From Euryarchaeota archaeon UBA106 (GTDB lineage Archaea > Thermoplasmatota > Poseidoniia > Poseidoniales > Thalassarchaeaceae): DNA of 6,361 bases. The stretch spans positions 1 through 6,361 of the forward strand of contig DAOJ01000042.1 in NCBI GenBank assembly GCA_002502365.1. Direction: 5' to 3'. A model generated the notes under the pieces. That model worked only from the letters and a program-made list of their open reading frames with translations. It made no database searches and was not told the origin of the DNA. This document shows, piece after piece, positions 1 to 4,918 of the stretch. The translations under genes and the position numbers were made by a program. Positions within the stretch are counted from its first letter, which is position 1; the number at the start of each line of letters is the position of its first letter.

Positions 1-702
1 TGCCCAGCCGTAAAATCCTGTTAGTAGAAAATAAGCGGTTGCGACTAAGATTCCAGCGGCCCTTGAACTCTCGCCAAGACGGAAATCGATAGCGTCATAC
101 CTTCTTCTGATACTTAGGCGGCCCATTGGAATAGTAAACTCTAGAGGTTTCTTGAGTGGCCATTTCAACCTCTTGGTTACTTTTTGTGACCAAACCGGCC
201 AAGGCAATCTAGTTGTTTCAGTTAATATCAGGAAAATCGAAATGAATAACAGAAGCCAAGGGAGTTGGTCACGACTTGCTTCGTATAATCCCAATCCTGG
301 ATTTTCTCCAAAGAGAAGACGGGCAACAATTAGCAGTGGGATTGACATTAACATTCCCATTTGGGAACCCCGAGCAGAATAAGCGACACCTTGGGCGGCT
401 TGACCCGAAATCAACATCCTATGCCCTGGTAAAAGTGCTAGAGCCATATTGTCATCTGGCGCACCAACTAATGCGCTTGGTATGTAATTCAAAAATGTAT
501 GAACAGTTCCACAGGCGACGATTATTCCCGCAACAGCGTCCAAAGGAATTCCTATTCCGACAGCAACAGGTGATAGCGATAAGGCAATCAGAGCGACGTT
601 ATTTACGTGGAACCCAGGGATTAACCCTGTTAAACAGCCAAGAAAAATACCGAATACAAATGAACCTATTAACCAACCAAAATCGATTAGCCACGGGTCC
701 AT
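1..702 (-). CDS. TctA-family (COG1784/DUF112-type) membrane permease, 3' end outside window
   Basis: This is a multi-pass membrane protein of the archaeal TctA-like family (tripartite tricarboxylate transporter permease, PF01970/COG1784). The frame is open from ATG at 702 to base 1, giving 234 residues; I translated it by hand. Seen: an N-terminal hydrophobic segment leading into a GLIPGFHVNN motif (residues 26-35), then IPSALVGAPDDN (74-85) and ALLPGHRMLISG (89-100). These match the family's G-x-x-PG-x-H and PS-x-x-x-GAPD...LPGHRxL signatures. Further hydrophobic stretches lie at about 117-130, 148-160 and 215-230, with a basic loop at 173-201. The family is about 400 residues, so more than half is visible. 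Start choice: GAGGTG lies 5 bases upstream of the ATG and overlaps the stop of the preceding gene, which indicates an operon. TctA proteins take up carboxylates using TctB and TctC; neither is visible here, so the substrate is unknown. Family call firm, substrate not. Confidence 0.85.
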   Translation of the reverse strand, partial: MDPWLIDFGWLIGSFVFGIFLGCLTGLIPGFHVNNVALIALSLSPVAVGIGIPLDAVAGIIVACGTVHTFLNYIPSALVGAPDDNMALALLPGHRMLISGQAAQGVAYSARGSQMGMLMSIPLLIVARLLFGENPGLGLYEASRDQLPWLLLFISIFLILTETTRLPWPVWSQKVTKRLKWPLKKPLEFTIPMGRLSIRRRYDAIDFRLGESSRAAGILVATAYFLLTGFYGWA

Positions 703-707
703 TTGAA

Positions 708-713
708 CACCTC
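708..713 (-). promoter_or_regulatory. Ribosome binding site overlapping upstream stop codon
   Basis: On the minus strand GAGGTG lies 5 bases before the permease ATG at 702. It shares two bases with the TGA stop (714-712) of the OB-fold gene. This fixes the permease start and suggests translational coupling within one transcript. Confidence 0.7.
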
Positions 714-2367
714 ATCTAATGTCAATGCAAAATTGCATTGTATTTCCCACAAAGTCCTCAGCGGTAGAAAGTCTACCAGTCCAATCTATAGGTTCGCCAA
801 TCGATTCTTGTTGACTTGCTTCACTTCCATCTCCTAAGAGACAAACTCTCTCTTCGGAACCAGATCTCTGAATCCACTGATTCCCATCTTCGTCCATCAC
901 AGCCTCACCATTGATTACCACCAGTTTACCTATGTCCCATTTCCATGAGTTATACCCATCTCCCCAGTTGAGCGTGTTTGGTTCGGGAGCTTGTCCGAGT
1001 GTCCAAGAACGAGCCTCAAGAATCACACGGCCTTCGCTTTCAGACCAAATTATTGTAGCGTTGAATCGAATTGATTGCCCACCTTCGATATATTCTGCGT
1101 GTTCCCCAATCAAATGTAATCTTAGTTTGGTTTGTCTAGCATAATAGTCTGGACCATCACCGACATACCCTTTGTCATAATCAGGAGATATGGGGTCCGT
1201 TACCCATCCTTCAAAAGTGTGATTTTGGTTTAGATATGCAAAGGGATTCTCCGCCACATCAAGTAAGGGCGTGGCATCATCACTTAGTTGACTACCTGAA
1301 TTATCATCAGTCACTCCGTAACTTCGGTCCAAGCAAATCAGTGCTTCATCAGTAGACCAGACCAAACGTCCAGTCCAAGTACTAACTTTTCCTTCCAAAC
1401 CTGAATCAAGGTCTTCAACTGAAGGAAGCAAACATAGGCGATCGGTTGGGGCATCACCATTTAGCCACCATGAGCCAGAAGATTCGGTTGCCGTGCCGTC
1501 AATTGAAACACGCTTACCAACTTCATACGTCAAGGTGTATGGTTCGAGTTCCCAAGACAAATCTACAGTTGAACCATTATTCAGTACCTCTACAGATGTT
1601 GCTTGAACAAGAAGCCTCCAGCGTAAGGACCGTTGGTCGTATTGGAGCCACCCTGAAACTTCGACATGACTACCGGCCTCTATCCAGTCAATTACACGCC
1701 CCTCAATCTGCATGTATAGTAAGTGGTCTGCATTACCATAGGAGGGGTTATCCATCAGGCTCAAGGAATGATACGTGACATCCGGCTCCAGAGATTCCGA
1801 GAGGTAACCATCAACTCTGACAGACATATTCGCAAAAGTTTGCGGTTGCATGGCAACCTCTACTAATTGCATGGCGGTGTACTCAACACCCTCGCAATCA
1901 GTATCCGCGCACCGAATCGCTCCATATCCATTAGAGGATAACCAAATTCTTCCATTCCATTCGGTAACTTCTCCTTCTACTGTGATGATTGTACCTATTG
2001 GGGGAATCTCGTTATTCCTATCCACAAACCATCTAACTTCAACTACAGAATGTCCATCGACCTCTCTGACCTGTAAGTCTATTCTGTCTGCTTGTTCGCC
2101 ATACGGATCCACCACGTAACTAGTGAGGACCCCCTGAACCTTGACAGTCTCTCTTGGATATTCATGAATTTCGTCCATGTCTATCATATCCGGTTCGCGG
2201 ATAACTGCATAGAAATTCATAGTTGACACAAGTAGGAGGGAAGTGAAGAACATGACCCAAAGCTTCGCCATGTGTTGCGGATATGTCTCATGTGCTTGAA
2301 CGTTAAGTGTTGCAATACAGAAAATTACTATCAATTGAAATGAATATTTTTGGTTTTTTCGAATCAT
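712..2367 (-). CDS. Membrane-anchored protein with tandem OB-fold-like repeats, function unknown
   Basis: This is a 551-residue protein I cannot assign to a named family. Residues 1-25 are basic then hydrophobic, resembling a signal peptide ending VQA. A clear transmembrane helix follows at about 36-56. The rest is acidic beta-strand-rich sequence that reads as about five OB-fold-like units: 73-152, 176-262, 277-349, 374-455 and 472-551. The strand pattern is typical (VKVQGVL, TIITVEGEVTEWNGRIWL, SHVEVSGWL). Units 2+3 and 4+5 look like a duplicated pair: units 3 and 5 share VGKRVSIDG/IGKLVVING, RLCLL/RVCLL, WTGRL and ICLD/FCID. Cysteines C312/C345 and C509/C547 occupy equivalent positions; C153/C158 form a separate CADTDC motif. 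Start: ATG 2367 is chosen because GAGGAGGAG lies 6 bases upstream; TTG at 2370 is too close to it. Met33 (codon at 2271) is an alternative without a ribosome binding site. It is the first gene of an operon with the permease. A role as extracytoplasmic partner of that permease is only an inference. Confidence 0.85.
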   Translation of the reverse strand: MIRKNQKYSFQLIVIFCIATLNVQAHETYPQHMAKLWVMFFTSLLLVSTMNFYAVIREPDMIDMDEIHEYPRETVKVQGVLTSYVVDPYGEQADRIDLQVREVDGHSVVEVRWFVDRNNEIPPIGTIITVEGEVTEWNGRIWLSSNGYGAIRCADTDCEGVEYTAMQLVEVAMQPQTFANMSVRVDGYLSESLEPDVTYHSLSLMDNPSYGNADHLLYMQIEGRVIDWIEAGSHVEVSGWLQYDQRSLRWRLLVQATSVEVLNNGSTVDLSWELEPYTLTYEVGKRVSIDGTATESSGSWWLNGDAPTDRLCLLPSVEDLDSGLEGKVSTWTGRLVWSTDEALICLDRSYGVTDDNSGSQLSDDATPLLDVAENPFAYLNQNHTFEGWVTDPISPDYDKGYVGDGPDYYARQTKLRLHLIGEHAEYIEGGQSIRFNATIIWSESEGRVILEARSWTLGQAPEPNTLNWGDGYNSWKWDIGKLVVINGEAVMDEDGNQWIQRSGSEERVCLLGDGSEASQQESIGEPIDWTGRLSTAEDFVGNTMQFCIDIR

Positions 2368-2373
2368 CAAATT

Positions 2374-2382
2374 CTCCTCCTC
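2374..2382 (-). promoter_or_regulatory. Strong Shine-Dalgarno site of the OB-fold gene
   Basis: On the minus strand GAGGAGGAG lies 6 bases before ATG 2367. It is the strongest ribosome binding site in the window and decides the start. It argues against beginning at TTG 2370 or at the internal Met33. Confidence 0.75.
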
Positions 2383-2405
2383 GGGGAATAAGGTTCATCT
2401 CGCAG

Positions 2406-2420
2406 TTACCTCTGAGGTAA
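2406..2420. promoter_or_regulatory. Perfect 15-bp palindrome in divergent intergenic region, possible operator
   Basis: TTACCTC-T-GAGGTAA is a perfect 7-bp inverted repeat around one central base. It lies 5 bases before the tRNA on one side and 38 bases before the OB-gene start codon on the other. It could be a dimeric regulator's site, or a 6-bp hairpin with a 3-base loop in the tRNA 5' leader. No regulator gene is in the window. The symmetry is certain, the function is not. Confidence 0.4.
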
Positions 2421-2425
2421 GCACA

Positions 2426-2502
2426 GGACCCGTAGCTCAGTTGGTTAGAGCGCTCGGCTCATAACCGAGTGGTCATCGGTTCAAATCCGGTCGGGTCCAC
2501 CA
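2426..2502 (+). tRNA. tRNA with CAU anticodon, tRNA-Met (elongator) or tRNA-Ile2
   Basis: This is a complete 77-base cloverleaf with no intron. The acceptor stem GGACCCG (2426-2432) pairs perfectly with CGGGTCC (2492-2498), followed by discriminator A and an encoded CCA (2500-2502). The D arm is GCTC/GAGC with GG in the loop. The anticodon stem CTCGG/CCGAG encloses CTCATAA, with CAT at 2460-2462. The variable region has 5 bases, and the T arm carries TTCAAAT. It is not the initiator: it has G1:C72, and the anticodon stem lacks the three consecutive G:C pairs (GGG facing CCC) of initiators. Elongator Met is the usual automatic call. An isoleucine tRNA whose C34 is modified to agmatidine to read AUA has the same gene-level anticodon and cannot be excluded. 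Confidence 0.97.
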
Positions 2503-2508
2503 CAAAAT

Positions 2509-2568
2509 TAGTACAAAACCAATCCAATTTTCACATATTCTGAGTTGGAAATTGATGATTTTGTACTA
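2509..2568. repeat. Long imperfect inverted repeat (hairpin) downstream of the tRNA
   Basis: The 10-base arms TAGTACAAAA (2509-2518) and TTTTGTACTA (2559-2568) are perfectly complementary. Inside them a second stem pairs CAATTTTC (2525-2532) with GGAAATTG (2547-2554), with one G:T pair and a loop of 14 bases. It starts 7 bases after the tRNA CCA. It may be a 3' processing or termination structure of the tRNA transcript, a small structured RNA, or a remnant of a small inverted-repeat element. Nothing in the sequence decides between these. Confidence 0.5.
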
Positions 2569-2619
2569 CCTACGGAGTAGATTGAAAATATCCCATATCG
2601 AAGCCAACTGTGCTAACCC

Positions 2620-2626
2620 ATAAATA
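2620..2626 (+). promoter_or_regulatory. TATA-like box, candidate promoter of the surface-protein gene
   Basis: ATAAATA is centred 27 bases before ATG 2650. In archaea the TATA box lies about 25-27 bases before the transcription start, so transcription would begin at or very near the start codon. That would give a leaderless mRNA, common in several archaeal groups. This is one weak motif in a moderately AT-rich spacer, with no clear BRE upstream. Confidence 0.35.
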
Positions 2627-2649
2627 CGGCCTGATACGGGGGCTAGGTG

Positions 2650-3591
2650 ATGAGCACTGCAAACAAGGTTCGTCCTGCCCTAATGATTCTGCTGGTTTAC
2701 TTCCTCAGCACTTGGGCTGCAGCCGCTCCTGTACAAGCCCAAGGTGCGGTGCCTGATATCACTCTAACATGCGATCAACCTCAGCCAATTGACGTGTATC
2801 CTGGTGCAACTAGGTCTAGCATCATCAATTGCCGAATAGAAAACCCAACCGTTCATCAAGAAAAGGTAAGGATTCAGATTCAAGCAGGAGTTTTAGCTTA
2901 TTCAGGCCCTGCTACAATGTCTATTGGTGGAGGCTCGGAAGTCTCCTTCCAAGTATTGGTTAGGGCAGAGCTCAGGGCACCTGAGGGGCAACACCAAGTT
3001 AGTATCAGTGCAGAAGTCACAATGGCTAACGGAGTCCCTGTAACTAGTGAACCATCCGCGGCAAATGTCATGGCAATCATTCGACAATTTAGCAGACTTC
3101 GAGTCGCATCTGAAGTAGCCTTCCTTCAATTACGGCCTAAGGTGGATTACAACTTAGTGTTCGATGTCTATAACGATGGCAACGCATTAGACCGATTCAA
3201 TATCGAGATAGAAAATTACGATCAATTGAACGATGATGGTTTCCAACTCAGTATTCCATTAGTCAGCGTTGAGATTGAGTCACAAGCACCTCCTGATAAG
3301 ATTCGGGTTCAGATGAGAACTCCAAAGAACCAAGGCTGGACTGACAAGTATTTCTCTTTGCAATTCAAAGCCACTTCGGAATATTCAGTTAGAACCGAGG
3401 GAATACCTAATTACCAAATTCAGACTATGACAATTTACATCAGGGGAGTTTATCTTCCAGGATTTGAGTTGATTGGCACTTTGATGATTACAGCATTAGC
3501 TGCCGCTGCATTTGCAGGAAGGTCCTCATCTACTAGAATAAACGATGAAGAATCGGATGATTTAGAACCACTAGACGCCAGACTCTTCTAA
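2650..3591 (+). CDS. Secreted Ig-like repeat surface protein with C-terminal PGF-type anchor
   Basis: This is a 313-residue exported protein of no named family. Residues 1-31 form a signal peptide: basic start, hydrophobic core LMILLVYFLSTWAAAA, likely cleavage after VQA. Two beta-sandwich units follow, at about 36-142 and 148-265. They resemble the NEW3/CARDB-type Ig-like domains of archaeal surface proteins; the second has VFDVYNDGNALDRFNIEI, a classic N-x-GN-x-x-D-x-F strand pattern. C41 and C61 in the first unit could form a disulfide. PGFE (270-273) precedes a hydrophobic helix (about 274-289), an Arg, and an acidic 24-residue tail. PGF before a terminal helix is the hallmark of archaeosortase substrates, but those usually end just after the basic residues, so a plain transmembrane anchor is equally likely. 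ATG 2650 is preferred over GTG 2647 because of AGGTG just upstream and the TATA spacing. It may share a transcript with the next gene, 88 bases downstream. Confidence 0.85.
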   Translation: MSTANKVRPALMILLVYFLSTWAAAAPVQAQGAVPDITLTCDQPQPIDVYPGATRSSIINCRIENPTVHQEKVRIQIQAGVLAYSGPATMSIGGGSEVSFQVLVRAELRAPEGQHQVSISAEVTMANGVPVTSEPSAANVMAIIRQFSRLRVASEVAFLQLRPKVDYNLVFDVYNDGNALDRFNIEIENYDQLNDDGFQLSIPLVSVEIESQAPPDKIRVQMRTPKNQGWTDKYFSLQFKATSEYSVRTEGIPNYQIQTMTIYIRGVYLPGFELIGTLMITALAAAAFAGRSSSTRINDEESDDLEPLDARLF

Positions 3592-3602
3592 GTCACTGTT
3601 CA

Positions 3603-3636
3603 ATCAATTTGCCACCTACGGTGGCATTGGGTTGAT
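3603..3636 (+). terminator. Intergenic hairpin after the surface-protein gene, possible terminator or attenuator
   Basis: A perfect 7-bp stem, TGCCACC-TAC-GGTGGCA (3610-3626), sits 18 bases after the stop codon. An outer 5-bp stem, ATCAA/TTGAT (3603-3607 with 3632-3636), extends it through an asymmetric internal loop. No T tract follows, and archaeal termination normally depends on T tracts. It may instead adjust expression between the two tandem genes. Confidence 0.35.
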
Positions 3637-3665
3637 AACCGATACGGGATACGCATCGACTACCT

Positions 3666-3671
3666 GAGAGG
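3666..3671 (+). promoter_or_regulatory. Shine-Dalgarno site of the three-helix membrane protein
   Basis: GAGAGG lies 8 bases before ATG 3680 and supports that start. It sits within ACCT-GAG-AGGT (3662-3672), which could form a small 4-bp hairpin hiding the site. Confidence 0.5.
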
Positions 3672-3679
3672 TTAGTGGT

Positions 3680-4918
3680 ATGAGTGATGGTGGATTGCTT
3701 CAGAAGGCTATGGACGTTCAACAACCAGCGGATGAAATAGAAGCGGTAGCGGTATCTAAGCCGCCCCAAAATGCCAACTCGGCAACATTAGGGAATATCG
3801 CTCTTACAATTTTGCTAGGTATGGTTTTACCATTTTTCTTCCTGATGTGGTTCGGAGGAATAATCCCTGTAATTCCTTCCATTGTAATGACCTTACTTGT
3901 CGTATTAGGCTCAGTATCATTTGTTTGGTGGAGATTAGGGGGCGGAATCCCTTCAATTGCGGGTGGATCAGGAATCAACACAACGGTTGCCGCATCTATC
4001 TTTGTGACGCTAATACTTCTACTAGGAACTCCTGCATTGCTATCGATTGCCTTGACCGGAGATATGACGCTAGGCGAAATTGATTTTGATGACGACGGCT
4101 CTGAAATGTCAATCAAGATTAGACAGAATGGCGGTTCTGGCTCTCACGAAGCTGAAATAAGTATAAGTCAATCAGGTTCAGAGGTTCTCAGTTTAGTCCA
4201 ATCATTCAAGATTAACCGCGAAGACTCACGGGGCGATTATGGAGAGATTCTGTTAAATGTAGAGGATTTCTATGCAACCAATGCACTCCCTATGGATAGT
4301 AACAGATATGTTATCAGTGTGACTGTTGACGGTAATAAGTTTACAGAGAACCTTGATTCAAATTTGCTGACAAGAACAATTACAGGTGCAGAATCATCAG
4401 CTACAGCCTCGCTTAGCACGAATGCAGACGATTGTGGAGATAAGGAAAGATGTGTCAAAGGAGTTGCTTTAACTGCGTCTGCTGGATTGGCGGCTGCGGC
4501 AGGATATCCTCCTGCAGGGCTCCCTTATGCAGATTATACAATTGATTTTACTATGTATTACGAAGGGGATAATTTAGCAATAAACTATCCATTAATTACG
4601 GTTGAAAACACAGTCGCAGCATGGGACGATAATGGAGGAGAATGGGGTTCTGGAAATGGAATAATTGGAGATTCGGGTTCATCTCTACCGTTAGGTGGAT
4701 CAGAATATGGTTCGGACATTCAAGCAGATATAATCCCAATAAGTGCTTGGGAAGAGAATGATTACGGTTGTTACACTGTAAAAATTGAAATTAATCAACA
4801 GGCACCTTGGAGTGGCGGTACATCATTAATTTACGAATCATACTACTTGTTCGAAAAGACTGGTGACCAAGAAAACGGTGAATCGGAAACTTGGACCGAG
4901 TCTACTGTTTCATGTTAG
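3680..4918 (+). CDS. Membrane protein with three N-terminal helices and a large exterior domain, function unknown
   Basis: I do not recognise this 412-residue protein. An N-terminal, presumably cytoplasmic, 36-residue segment starting SDGGLLQKAM is polar and partly acidic. Three hydrophobic helices follow, at about 38-58, 62-84 and 102-126, with WWR at 83-85 on the inner side by the positive-inside rule. An odd number of helices places residues 127-412 outside. That part is beta-rich and acidic (IDFDDDGSEMSIKI, YVISVTVDGNKF, YTIDFTMYY), and from about 318 to 347 it is rich in Gly and Ser. Four cysteines lie in this exterior part: C252 and C258 (CGDKERC), C364, and C412, the very last residue. 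They could form two disulfides. ATG 3680 has GAGAGG 8 bases upstream. The gene follows the Ig-like surface protein on the same strand and may share its transcript. The TAG stop overlaps the stop of the convergent gene. Cell-envelope role only inferred. Confidence 0.85.
   Translation: MSDGGLLQKAMDVQQPADEIEAVAVSKPPQNANSATLGNIALTILLGMVLPFFFLMWFGGIIPVIPSIVMTLLVVLGSVSFVWWRLGGGIPSIAGGSGINTTVAASIFVTLILLLGTPALLSIALTGDMTLGEIDFDDDGSEMSIKIRQNGGSGSHEAEISISQSGSEVLSLVQSFKINREDSRGDYGEILLNVEDFYATNALPMDSNRYVISVTVDGNKFTENLDSNLLTRTITGAESSATASLSTNADDCGDKERCVKGVALTASAGLAAAAGYPPAGLPYADYTIDFTMYYEGDNLAINYPLITVENTVAAWDDNGGEWGSGNGIIGDSGSSLPLGGSEYGSDIQADIIPISAWEENDYGCYTVKIEINQQAPWSGGTSLIYESYYLFEKTGDQENGESETWTESTVSC

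Noticed and set aside
152..719. Plus-strand open frames of 76 and 147 codons in the left part
   Set aside because: They lie antisense to the permease gene, whose minus-strand translation carries clear TctA motifs. Their own translations look like nothing known and lack ribosome binding sites.
2426..2649. tRNA as an integration site of a mobile element
   Set aside because: I saw no second copy of the tRNA 3' end, no integrase and no transposase. Only the downstream hairpin hints at insertion.
2647..2649. GTG 2647 as start of the Ig-like surface protein
   Set aside because: ATG follows immediately, and both the AGGTG spacing and the TATA position fit ATG 2650 at least as well.
3718..4116. Minus-strand open frame of 132 codons
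   Set aside because: It is antisense to the helix-encoding part of the three-helix gene, and its Ser/Ile/Pro-rich translation is typical of a shadow frame.
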